A stretch of DNA of 14,550 nucleotides from JAGXIT01 sp049293335. GTDB lineage: Bacteria; Patescibacteriota; Saccharimonadia; Saccharimonadales; UBA4665. Position numbers and translations under genes: made by a program. Position 1 is the stretch's first letter; each line of letters begins with the position of its first letter. Positions 1 through 6,221 of this stretch are shown here, piece after piece. The notes under the pieces are model-generated. The model was not told the origin of the DNA, ran no database searches, and saw nothing but the letters and a program-made list of their open reading frames with translations. The DNA lies in assembly GCA_049293335.1 (NCBI GenBank), contig JBATSO010000050.1:1-14550 (forward strand), in the 5' to 3' direction.

Positions 1-415
1 TAAACTGCCCATACATCTGAGCGGTGACACTCACCGACTTGATACATTTGTTACCATATTTGTTTTCTCCTTACAGAAATAGCGTGCCTGACGGCGCGGT
101 TTTATGCAAGTGCGTAAGTCCTATTTGGTAGAGATAAGGTAGTATTTTATTTCTTCATTCGGCAATTGGGCTGGTGGAGCAGATTTACTGAAAAACCATA
201 CGTTCAGAAAGAAGCCGTATCAATGCTAGAGCTAATGAAAGAATCCTACCAGTGGGAAGATGTGGATTTTAGTCTGGGTGGAATGGAGTCAATTCACCAA
301 GAATTGGTCCCTAAACCGTTAAGCTGGGACGATACGTCAAGCTACCTTTTCCCCGAGCACCTCGTCTGAGACTTTTGGCGATGTAGCCGCCATGAGGCTG
401 GCAGCGTAAGCTGCT
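1..415. other. Left-edge region without a confident gene
   Basis: Apart from the doubtful ORF at 166-369 nothing here can be assigned. On the minus strand an AAGGAG box (72-67) stands 9 nt before an ATG (57-55), but that frame closes after eight codons. A second minus-strand ATG at 47-45 opens a frame that runs off the left edge with no well-placed ribosome site. A small inverted repeat, GGTGA/TCACC with a 3-nt spacer, lies at 23-35. This could be the start of a leftward gene, a short leader peptide, or more decayed mobile-element DNA next to the recombinase relic. Confidence 0.4.
166..369 (+). CDS. Hypothetical small protein, possibly a remnant
   Basis: An open frame of 67 codons from a TTG at 166, or 48 codons from an ATG at 223 (Met20). 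The frame is open back to 118, just after a TAA. Neither start has a good Shine-Dalgarno site. The product is acidic and aromatic-rich (WWSRF near the start, ESYQWEDVDF in the middle) with no signal peptide, membrane segment or motif that I recognise. It lies just upstream of a decayed serine recombinase, so it may be a leftover from the same mobile element, a fragment of a larger broken gene, or a chance ORF. I do not know its function. Confidence 0.3.
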   Translation: MGWWSRFTEKPYVQKEAVSMLELMKESYQWEDVDFSLGGMESIHQELVPKPLSWDDTSSYLFPEHLV

Positions 416-986
416 GGACTCATATGTAATGCAGTAAAGCCCGTACTGGCGACCCTGCCAACAAAGGGAACCTTACTATCGTTGCACCGACAGGTTTAGT
501 AAGTTCACCCTACCTCGCCAATGCTACGAGCACGGTATCAACGCACCCGTGTTTGACGCATTGGTGTGGAACAATATAAAAGCGTTACTTAGCGACCCCT
601 CACTGGTCATCAAACAAGCGGAACGCTGGCAGAAGTCCTCTTCCCCACTAGAAAGCCAGGTAGCACTTAAAAAGCGTCTCAAGGGCTTAGATGATGAGGA
701 ACGCCGCTACACTAAAGCCTACGGTCGGGGAGTAATGTCAGAACGTCTTTACAAGGATAACTTTCACGAAACCAATACCGAGCGTGCAGATATAGTATCT
801 GAGATGTCAGGCATTGAGGCAGAACTTGTTAACAAGCCTGTTATTCCAGTGGAACAACTGACTGACGGCGTGTTAAAATTACTGCAAAGTCTAGATTTGC
901 AGATAAGAAATCTGTTATAAGAAAACTTGTTACGAATAGAAGCAACTAAGCAGGAGGTCACTATATGGGGTCGTATTCCAATTCCA
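416..986 (+). pseudogene. C-terminal remnant of a large serine recombinase
   Basis: Three frames together rebuild the Zn-ribbon and coiled-coil part of a large serine recombinase. 416-433 reads G-L-I-C-N-A (start of the CxxC ribbon). The next frame, 436-471, reads K-A-R-T-G-D-P-A-N-K-G-N. The third frame from 474 reads Y-Y-R-C, later a Cys in R-Q-C-Y-E-H-G, then D-A-L-V-W, the typical entry to the coiled coil. It continues through a charged helical stretch (549-917) to V-T-I-W-G-R-I-P, resembling the usual C-terminal strand of these enzymes. The reading is broken between 433 and 436, between 471 and 474, and by an in-frame TAA at 918-920. The N-terminal catalytic serine domain is absent, so the product cannot be active. 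Family knowledge: such enzymes integrate phages and conjugative or mobilisable elements. The right border is uncertain; the open frame continues to 1166 and overlaps ychF. Confidence 0.75.
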
Positions 987-1110
987 GCGACAGAACAAGT
1001 TGGGTACTATGCTAACGATAGCAACGGGTACTTCACAAAACAACTACATGAATCTAGCTTTTCAGACCAATTGTCAACTAACCTGTCAAAAGACCGAAAG
1101 GTTGGTTTAA

Positions 1111-2199
1111 ATGCTATCTATAGGAATTGTGGGGTTGCCCAACGTTGGGAAGTCAACGCTTTTTAATGCGCTGACCGATAGCAACATTTTGGCTGCCAAC
1201 TACCCTTTCGCCACTATCGAACCAAACACTGGCATCGTGCCCGTGCCCGACCCACGTTTGTCAGAGTTAAGCAAGCTGTACCACAACGCCCCCATTAAAC
1301 CTGCTACGGTAACATTTGTTGACATTGCAGGCCTGGTTGCGGGCGCAAGCACAGGCGAAGGCTTGGGCAATAAGTTTTTGAGTCATATTCGCCAAACAAA
1401 CGCTATCGTTCATGTGGTGCGTGCGTTTACAGATAGTAACGTGTTGCATGTAGACGAACAACACGACCCCAAAAAAGACATAGCCGTTATTACAACCGAA
1501 CTTATTTTGGCAGACCTCCAAACTGTTGAAAACCGCCGCCAGCGCTTTGCTAAAGAAGTCAAAGCTAACCCTAAACTAAAACCGTACGGCGACCTACTCG
1601 ACACTGTGTACCAGGCGCTAAACAACGACCAAACTGCCGCCAGCGTACTTCACGACGCTCCCGCCGAACACAGTACCTGGCTTCAACATGAGCTACAGCT
1701 TCTTACTCTCAAGCCAGTCATGTACCTGTTTAATCTCGGCGAAAACGAGCTGGGCGATGAAGCCAAAAAACAACAGTTGCGTGACCTCGTTGCGCCAGCC
1801 CCCGCCCTGTTTGTCAGTGCTAAATTGGAAGACGAACTACGTAGTCTCGGCGAAAACGATAGAGTCGAGCTACTCGAAAGCTACGGCCAAAGCGAATCTG
1901 GCCTGGTACAGCTTATTCACACCGCCTTTGACACCCTGGGCCTGCAAAGTTATTTAACCGCGGGCGATAAAGAAGTCCGCGCCTGGACAATCCGCCGCGG
2001 CAACACTGCTCCACAAGCTGCCGGTGTTATTCATGGTGACTTTGAGCGCGGCTTTATAGCTGCCGATGTTGTGCACTACCAAGACCTCCTAGCCGCTGGT
2101 TCGCTCAGTGCGGCGCGTGCTGCGGGCAAGGTTCGCACCGAAGGCAAAACCTACATCATGCACCCCGATGATGTCGTTGAGTTCAAGTTTAACGTGTAA
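1111..2199 (+). CDS. ychF: Ribosome-binding ATPase YchF (OLA1/Obg family)
   Basis: A 362-residue protein, the usual length of bacterial YchF (about 363). The P-loop GLPNVGKST is at residues 8-16, the G3 motif DIAGL at 71-75 followed by the family-typical Gly-rich GASTGEGLG stretch, and the G4-like NLGE at 208-211. NxxE in place of NKxD is what makes YchF prefer ATP to GTP. A helical insertion follows G3, and the C-terminal TGS domain spans about 278-361. Known role: a cytoplasmic P-loop ATPase that associates with ribosomes and is linked to translation and stress responses. GAAAGG about 9 nt before the ATG serves as the ribosome site. The gene starts inside the open frame that trails the recombinase relic, and converges with the PH-domain gene with only 15 nt between the stops. 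Confidence 0.96.
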   Translation: MLSIGIVGLPNVGKSTLFNALTDSNILAANYPFATIEPNTGIVPVPDPRLSELSKLYHNAPIKPATVTFVDIAGLVAGASTGEGLGNKFLSHIRQTNAIVHVVRAFTDSNVLHVDEQHDPKKDIAVITTELILADLQTVENRRQRFAKEVKANPKLKPYGDLLDTVYQALNNDQTAASVLHDAPAEHSTWLQHELQLLTLKPVMYLFNLGENELGDEAKKQQLRDLVAPAPALFVSAKLEDELRSLGENDRVELLESYGQSESGLVQLIHTAFDTLGLQSYLTAGDKEVRAWTIRRGNTAPQAAGVIHGDFERGFIAADVVHYQDLLAAGSLSAARAAGKVRTEGKTYIMHPDDVVEFKFNV

Positions 2200-2214
2200 G
2201 AAGCTCGGGGTTTA

Positions 2215-2856
2215 TCAATAAAAACTAGGGTACTTACGGCGTCTGGTTAGTAGCGGCACTTTGGTGTAAGGGTTAATGATTTTTCGCGGCATAGGGGCTT
2301 TGTAAGCGTCGAATTCTGCAATTGGTTGCTCTACACCCTTAATAGTTGGCACCATTTGCGGTACCCGTTGCCGAGCGCGAAGCTTAGGCAGTAACTTACG
2401 ATGAGATTTCGAAGTAGCCACCTGCATCTGCTGATCAGCGCCAAATTGAGTGGCAAGGTACTCATTATTTCTAAGTTCCATCACCCGTTGCTGAATGTAG
2501 TTCATGCTTTTACGTAGCTTTATTTTGCTCCAGCTCGTGAAACTTAGCGTCCGCATGGGCGTAAATATGTGAAGGACAGAAGTAACCACCCGTGAGCTGT
2601 AATCTACCTCTGCAATCATGTCGTAACGCAAGTCCTCAACGGTGAGAATGAATGGTTTTTTATCAACAACCAGCACTCGGTAGTTGGTAGTGCAAAGCAG
2701 CGCAAAACCACCATCGTAGTAGCCGTTTACTGCTTGAAAAATTTGTTCATCATCCATGAGTAAGTTTGTGAGTTCGTGTATTTCCGTACGACCCCATACG
2801 GCGTAGTCGCAGCCTGCCTTGCGTAATTGTTTGGTGACTGTTCTTGCGGTTACCAT
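2215..2856 (-). CDS. YokE-like bacterial PH-domain protein
   Basis: A 213-residue protein. Residues about 20-130 look like the bacterial PH fold of the YokE/bPH type: a helix ending in LLMDDEQIFQAV, then the strand pattern GYYDGGFALLCTTNYRVLVVDKK, then Y-D-M-I-A-E-V-D and strands leading into a helix at K-L-R-K-S-M-N-Y-I-Q-Q-R. In this family the opening motif (threshold for activity, then 'T..R....') often begins proteins of unknown role, some membrane-associated. The C-terminal 80 residues are basic, Pro-rich and probably disordered, ending in RRRKYPSFY. There is no membrane segment. The start is set by AAGGGGGGAG just upstream of the ATG. It converges with ychF. The PH assignment is from pattern recognition; no ligand or pathway can be stated. 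Confidence 0.7.
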   Translation of the reverse strand: MVTARTVTKQLRKAGCDYAVWGRTEIHELTNLLMDDEQIFQAVNGYYDGGFALLCTTNYRVLVVDKKPFILTVEDLRYDMIAEVDYSSRVVTSVLHIFTPMRTLSFTSWSKIKLRKSMNYIQQRVMELRNNEYLATQFGADQQMQVATSKSHRKLLPKLRARQRVPQMVPTIKGVEQPIAEFDAYKAPMPRKIINPYTKVPLLTRRRKYPSFY

Positions 2857-2880
2857 TGCTCCCCCCTTAGAGTTTTCTCA

Positions 2881-2935
2881 TCTACTGACAAGTAGAACCC
2901 TATTGCTACTTAGTATGAGGCTTGCTTTTCCTCAT
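2881..2935. promoter_or_regulatory. Two small inverted repeats between divergent genes
   Basis: In the 205-bp gap between the PH-domain gene and the Crp-like gene, TCTACT/AGTAGA (2881-2886 and 2891-2896, 4-nt spacer) forms a perfect 6-bp inverted repeat. ATGAGG/CCTCAT (2915-2920 and 2930-2935) forms a second with a 9-nt loop. They lie upstream of the PH-domain gene and could be operator half-sites or a hairpin in its leader. No clear -35/-10 pair was found for that gene. Arms this short can occur by chance. Confidence 0.25.
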
Positions 2936-3046
2936 GCAGTTAAGTTCATCACAGTCCGCGAGAGACATTTATCACACCCATACATCTTAAACGTAAACAA
3001 CGATATCGGCTGGCATGTAAAACTGTAGACACGTGGCAAGGTTATA

Positions 3047-3055
3047 TGTGATAAT
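3047..3055 (+). promoter_or_regulatory. Extended -10 promoter of the Crp-like gene
   Basis: TGTGATAAT (TGn plus a -10 box GATAAT at 3050-3055) is followed by six bases and then the ATG at 3062. Transcription normally starts about 7 nt after the -10 box, which puts +1 at or next to the A of the start codon and predicts a leaderless mRNA. No Shine-Dalgarno sequence precedes the ATG, which fits. The -35 region is not recognisable. The box lies in a loose TTAT-N5-ATAA symmetry (3042-3054) that might allow autoregulation; this is speculative. Confidence 0.55.
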
Positions 3056-3061
3056 TACCCT

Positions 3062-3712
3062 ATGCTAGCAGATGAAAAGCAGCTGGCGGCACTGGTCGAT
3101 TTATTCCACACTGGAACCAAGCATGAATTTTCCAAAGGTGAATTCGTAGTTCGGCCAGGCGGTTCACCAAATGGTGTCTTTTATATTGAATCCGGTCTCG
3201 TTAAAGCTTACGATATTACCAAATACGGCGAAGAAAATTTGCTTATTTTGCGCCGAAGTGGCGAAATGCTGGGCCTCACCTGGGCTGTTACGGGCAAAGA
3301 CCGCCCTGTTATCTACAGCGCCCTTGCGCCAACCACCACCTGGGTTATATCAAAAGAAGTATTTCTAGATAACTTACAAAACCACCCCGATATCGCTATT
3401 CCCATCGTAAAACTCCTAACCGACATGTACCGTTTACATGGCGAACGCATAATGACACTCGAATATCGCACGGTACGTGAACGTTTGGCGTCGTTTTTGC
3501 TGGGCATGTCTGAGCGCTTTGGCGTAGAATGCGTGGGTGGCATCCGTCTCGAGGCGCCGCTTCGCCACCAAGATATTGCTAGTTCCATAAGTGCAACCCG
3601 CGAAACCACTAGTCGCACGCTTTCGGAATTTGAACGTAAGGGTATTATTACCACCGAACAATCTCACATAGTCATTAAAGATACCGAAGCACTTAGCAGC
3701 TTTATAGAATAG
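3062..3712 (+). CDS. Crp/Fnr-family transcriptional regulator
   Basis: A 216-residue protein of normal Crp/Fnr length. Residues about 15-105 form the cyclic-nucleotide-binding-like beta-roll (FSKGEFVVRPG, NGVFYIESGLVKAY, GEMLGL). About 110-140 is the dimerisation helix, and 165-200 the winged helix-turn-helix (L-R-H-Q-D-I-A-S-S-I-S, then recognition helix ATRETTSRTLSEFERKG). The phosphate-binding signature of cAMP-responsive Crp (GELAL...R-S-A) is absent, and there is no N-terminal cysteine cluster of Fnr type, so the ligand is unknown and cAMP or an Fe-S cluster is unlikely. It is transcribed alone, convergent with the phosphoribosyltransferase gene (8-nt gap). The start has no ribosome site but follows a -10 box directly, suggesting leaderless translation. 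Confidence 0.9.
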   Translation: MLADEKQLAALVDLFHTGTKHEFSKGEFVVRPGGSPNGVFYIESGLVKAYDITKYGEENLLILRRSGEMLGLTWAVTGKDRPVIYSALAPTTTWVISKEVFLDNLQNHPDIAIPIVKLLTDMYRLHGERIMTLEYRTVRERLASFLLGMSERFGVECVGGIRLEAPLRHQDIASSISATRETTSRTLSEFERKGIITTEQSHIVIKDTEALSSFIE

Positions 3713-3720
3713 TCACCCAT

Positions 3721-4380
3721 CTATTTCCAGTTCAGCACAATTCTTGAAAGAATATCTATGATCGCATCGTGAGAGGGCAATGTATTGTCATCATAATAGT
3801 GGTCTATTGAAATAATATCTTCAATTACATTCAAACAAATAAGTTCATCGGCCAATATATGCATTTGGTCCACCGCCCCGACACTTGCAAACGGCGTAAC
3901 CATTATCATGCGCTGAATTTTAATAGGCTTCAGGTAGTCCGCCGCTGCCCGCATAGAAAAGCCACTCATCAAACCATCCGAAACAACAATAACATTGCGG
4001 TTTCGTAGCTGGTCGGCGCTCAGCACGCCACCATCGCCTAATAGTTCGTTCATTTCAAACTTTTTTTCTAACTTCTGTTGTTCGATATAGTTAAAAAACT
4101 CAGCTTTTAGCTCCTCGAGTTCGCCTGGACTGTATTTGTCGTTAAATGTTACGCCGCCAAAGTTATTTATTGTTGCCAACGCCTCTGTTTCGCGCGGTAA
4201 ATGAATCGCTGCCGAAAGCAGCATATTTAACACACAGTGTAGCCGCTTGGCAATCTCTGCACCTACCATTACGGCGCCGTCCCCAAGCGCTAACACCGCG
4301 CAATCTTCGTAGCGATACTTTTTTTCAAGCTGATCTGCCAGCAAATTACCAGCATAGCTACGACTCGGGAAATAATGCAT
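3721..4380 (-). CDS. Phosphoribosyltransferase-like protein
   Basis: 219 residues from the ATG at 4380; a GTG at 4428 would add 16. I prefer 4380 because a TGtTACAAT box ends 7 nt upstream, so the mRNA would begin at that ATG. The start resembles stand-alone type I phosphoribosyltransferases (F-P-S-R-S-Y-A-G-N-L-L-A-D-Q-L, then V-L-A-L-G-D-G-A-V-M-V-G-A-E-I-A). The PRPP loop is recognisable as VIVVSDGLMSGFSM at residues 130-143. It departs from the usual (V/I)(D/E)(D/E)G..TG: the first acidic residue is Ser, and TG is SG. Activity is therefore uncertain. The nearest relatives by layout are 'predicted phosphoribosyltransferases' of unknown substrate; a regulatory or ComF-like use cannot be excluded. 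It converges with the Crp-like gene. Confidence 0.75.
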   Translation of the reverse strand: MHYFPSRSYAGNLLADQLEKKYRYEDCAVLALGDGAVMVGAEIAKRLHCVLNMLLSAAIHLPRETEALATINNFGGVTFNDKYSPGELEELKAEFFNYIEQQKLEKKFEMNELLGDGGVLSADQLRNRNVIVVSDGLMSGFSMRAAADYLKPIKIQRMIMVTPFASVGAVDQMHILADELICLNVIEDIISIDHYYDDNTLPSHDAIIDILSRIVLNWK

Positions 4381-4387
4381 AAGCACT

Positions 4388-4396
4388 ATTGTAACA
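4388..4396 (-). promoter_or_regulatory. Extended -10 promoter of the phosphoribosyltransferase gene
   Basis: Read on the minus strand: TG (4396-4395), one base, then TACAAT (4393-4388), seven bases and ATG (4380). The predicted transcription start coincides with the A of the ATG, giving a leaderless mRNA. No good -35 hexamer is seen, as is usual for extended -10 promoters. The box lies inside the reading frame of the longer GTG-start alternative, which argues against that start. Confidence 0.55.
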
Positions 4397-4489
4397 GGGT
4401 TAACTAAAGAGGAGCTACTATTATTCACGCCTCAACTGGAAATAAATCTAACACCCACTCACCGACCAAAAGCTAACCACAATATTCCT

Positions 4490-5266
4490 TTATGTAAGCT
4501 TGCGTAAAAGATAAAAGCGCTCTATATTGCCCTTACCACCAGCTATTTCAGAGTCTTTCTTATCGAGAATTTTAAACTGTTTTTGTGCCCAATTTTCAAA
4601 GTCTTTTAAAATTTCCCGGCGCATTTTATCGTTTTTAATAACGCCTTTGTGTTTCTGGTTGCTCTGCCCTGCCTCAAACTGCGGTTTAACCATAGCAACC
4701 AAAACAGAGTTATGAGTCATGAGTTTTGAGACATGAGGAAGTACCTCGCGCAAGCTTATAAAACTGACATCCCCTACAACGATATCTATGCTTTTTTGTA
4801 TGAAAACTGCTTTTTTTCTTATCTCATGGCTCATATTTATTGACTCTGTTTGGCTAGACCACACATCGCGTATATCTGTTTTTTCATGCAGTTCAATCCG
4901 CGCATCACCGCGTAAACTTGGGTGCAGTTGCTCGGTACCAACATCTACGGCAATCACTTTTTTGGCGCCATGCAGCAACGCATACTGAGTAAACCCGCCC
5001 GTGCTACTGCCTACATCGAGCACAGTTTTACCGCGCCAATCAATGTGAAATGCACTGTCCGCGCTCTCTAGTTTGAGCGCCGCCCGACTGACATACTGCT
5101 GGCCAGCATTTACTATAATTAAGTCATCCTCAGAAACCATTTGGCCAGCTTTCGCTGCAACCACACCATTTACCTTGACCTGGCCGAGGCGCACATAAGA
5201 CTCAGCTTGCGACCGGCTGGCTACCAGCCTCCGCTCCGCCATTGCCACATCTAGCCGCTGTTTCAT
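4490..5266 (-). CDS. tlyA: TlyA-family rRNA 2'-O-methyltransferase
   Basis: A 258-residue protein. Residues 1-60 form an S4-type RNA-binding domain (MKQRLDVAMAERRLVASRSQA, ...VKVNG). About 61-258 is an FtsJ-like Rossmann methyltransferase. SAM motif I is VLDVGSSTGGF at 82-92. The K-D-K-E set of 2'-O-methyltransferases is visible as K65, D166 (in VGDVSFISL), K194 (VKPQFE) and E249 (G-N-I-E-R-F). Known role of the family: cytidine 2'-O-methylation of rRNA. Some members were named haemolysins, but there is no secretion signal here. About 20 residues at 136-159 (S-S-Q-T-E-S-I-N-M-S-H) seem to be an insertion between D-I-R-D and the D166 motif, coded by an AT-rich stretch. The start overlaps the stop of the GIY-YIG gene (ATGA), implying translational coupling. 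Confidence 0.92.
   Translation of the reverse strand: MKQRLDVAMAERRLVASRSQAESYVRLGQVKVNGVVAAKAGQMVSEDDLIIVNAGQQYVSRAALKLESADSAFHIDWRGKTVLDVGSSTGGFTQYALLHGAKKVIAVDVGTEQLHPSLRGDARIELHEKTDIRDVWSSQTESINMSHEIRKKAVFIQKSIDIVVGDVSFISLREVLPHVSKLMTHNSVLVAMVKPQFEAGQSNQKHKGVIKNDKMRREILKDFENWAQKQFKILDKKDSEIAGGKGNIERFYLLRKLT
4699..4853. repeat. Imperfect inverted repeat inside tlyA
   Basis: 4699-4723 (plus) and 4823-4853 (reverse complement) share two blocks in the same order. CCAAAACAGAGT matches CCAAACAGAGT (one-base gap), and TATGAGTCATGAG matches TATGAGCCATGAG (one mismatch). The second copy has seven extra bases (CAATAAA) between the blocks. The two arms are about 100 bp apart. One arm codes the conserved strand before VKPQFE; the other codes the apparent insertion at residues 136-159. 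Confidence 0.55.
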
Positions 5267-5601
5267 ACCTGCACCTTCACCACATCACTGTCATTCCCGC
5301 GTAGGCGGGAATCCGTGCCCCACTCTAAACTCAAATCTTTCCAGTACGGATTTCCCTCTTCAATGAGTCGAACCTTCCATGCACGTTCCCATTTTTTGAG
5401 TTGTTTTTCCCGAGTAATGGCCGCCCCAATACTCGTTGATTCTTCATAATACACCAGTGTTTTTACACCATATTTTTTCGTAAAACCATCAGCCAGTTCA
5501 TGTTTGTGCTCGAACAAACGACGCTCAAGATTATTCGTCACGCCAACATAGAGTGTGCCGTTTGGTTTACTTGCTAATATATAGACGTAGTATGTATACA
5601 T
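5263..5601 (-). CDS. GIY-YIG nuclease-domain protein (UPF0213/YhbQ-like)
   Basis: A 112-residue protein built around one GIY-YIG domain (residues 2-85). The two core strands are YYVYIL and GTLYVGVT, followed by R27/R28 in NNLERRLFEHK and the family-typical R-E-K-Q-L-K-K-W block with the metal-binding Glu (E65). Family knowledge: such small single-domain proteins are DNA endonuclease-like, mostly without a known role. The ORF ends with D-S-R-L-R-G-N-D, which is not part of the domain: it is the translation of a palindromic repeat (5290-5314). A second, inverted copy lies 5 nt before the ATG (5607-5631). No Shine-Dalgarno site is visible; translation could depend on the upstream efp transcript. 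The gene sits between efp and tlyA and overlaps tlyA by 4 nt. Confidence 0.9.
   Translation of the reverse strand: MYTYYVYILASKPNGTLYVGVTNNLERRLFEHKHELADGFTKKYGVKTLVYYEESTSIGAAITREKQLKKWERAWKVRLIEEGNPYWKDLSLEWGTDSRLRGNDSDVVKVQV
5290..5314 (+). repeat. Palindromic repeat, copy A (inside the end of the GIY-YIG gene)
   Basis: A 25-bp unit: GTC, then ATTCCCGC-GTAG-GCGGGAAT (perfect 8-bp stem, 4-nt loop), then CC. It equals the reverse complement of copy B at 24 of 25 positions. The unit belongs to the widespread REP-like 'ATTCCCGC...GCGGGAAT' palindromes that show up as D-S-R-L-R-G-N-D peptides when translated; that family link is from memory. Confidence 0.85.
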
Positions 5602-5606
5602 AAGAT

Positions 5607-5631
5607 GGATTCCCGCCTGCGCGGGAATGAC
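5607..5631 (-). repeat. Palindromic repeat, copy B (between efp and the GIY-YIG gene)
   Basis: A 25-bp unit in opposite orientation to copy A, with a perfect 8-bp stem around the loop CTGC. It starts 6 nt after the efp stop and ends 5 nt before the GIY-YIG ATG, so in the mRNA it forms a strong hairpin between the two genes. It has no U-tract, so it is more likely an mRNA-stabilising or attenuating structure than an intrinsic terminator. Together the copies enclose 342 bp. Confidence 0.85.
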
Positions 5632-5637
5632 ACGAGC

Positions 5638-6204
5638 CTATTCCTTCACTCGCTCGCGGTACGCGCCATTGCTGGTGTCGACCGAAATCACATCGCCCTG
5701 TTTTATGAAAGCTGGAACCTTAATGGTAATACCTGTTTCTAGCGTGGCGTCTTTGGTAATAGAGCTGCTCGTGTCGCCCTTTACAGCATTTTCTGTGTAA
5801 GTTACCAGCAGTGGTACGTTTTTTGGTAGTTCTACATTTATGGGCACACCGTTAAAAAACTGTAAGCTCACCATATCGCCTTCTTTTACGTAGCCGGCGC
5901 CGTCACCCATCAGCTCGCCACTCACTTCAAATTGCTCAAAGCTTTCTTGGTTCATAAAGTGAAAAACGGTGCCATCATTGTACAAATACTGCACCGTTTG
6001 GTTCGTAACATCGGCGCTTTCAAGTTGCTCATTGCCCTTAAAGGTTTTCTCGAGCACTTTGCCATCCAGCAGACTGCGAATGCGCACATTTACAATGCTC
6101 CCCCCACGCCCCATCACCTTTTGGTTGTATTCAACAACTCGAAATGGTTCGCCCTCAAACTGAAACACCACCCCTTTTTTTAAGTTCGTAATACTGAGCG
6201 CCAT
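5638..6204 (-). CDS. efp: Translation elongation factor P
   Basis: A 188-residue protein, the full EF-P length, with three beta-barrel domains: the KOW-like N-terminal domain (L-K-K-G-V-V-F-Q-F-E-G-E-P), the OB middle domain (DVTNQTVQYLYNDGTVFHFMN) and the C-terminal OB domain ending V-D-T-S-N-G-A-Y-R-E-R-V. Known role: binds between the P and E sites and relieves ribosome stalling at consecutive prolines. The tip loop reads K-V-M-G-R-G-G-S: the modified residue (Lys34 in E. coli, in P-G-K-G) is Arg33 here, and the Pro is Met. Proteobacteria with Arg rhamnosylate it through EarP; no modification gene is visible nearby. AAAGGAG about 9 nt before the ATG. It lies 17 nt after a coiled-coil gene and is probably cotranscribed with it. 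Confidence 0.96.
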   Translation of the reverse strand: MALSITNLKKGVVFQFEGEPFRVVEYNQKVMGRGGSIVNVRIRSLLDGKVLEKTFKGNEQLESADVTNQTVQYLYNDGTVFHFMNQESFEQFEVSGELMGDGAGYVKEGDMVSLQFFNGVPINVELPKNVPLLVTYTENAVKGDTSSSITKDATLETGITIKVPAFIKQGDVISVDTSNGAYRERVKE

Positions 6205-6221
6205 TACTTCTTACTCCTTTC

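Noticed and set aside
360..545. Possible tRNA or structured RNA
   Set aside because: No T-loop GGTTCGA-type motif or acceptor pairing; the stretch is explained by the recombinase Zn-ribbon in shifted frames.
927..1166. Separate 79-codon gene before ychF
   Set aside because: It is in the same frame as the recombinase coiled coil, separated by one TAA; its start is the recombinase C-terminal strand, and its end overlaps ychF.
4381..4428. Longer GTG start for the phosphoribosyltransferase gene
   Set aside because: An extended -10 box lies inside this stretch, positioned to start transcription at the ATG at 4380; the extra residues (Ser/Asn-rich) do not look like domain.
5607..5631. Intrinsic terminator after efp
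   Set aside because: The stem is strong but no U-tract follows, and an inverted copy exists 300 bp away, so it is a repeat element.
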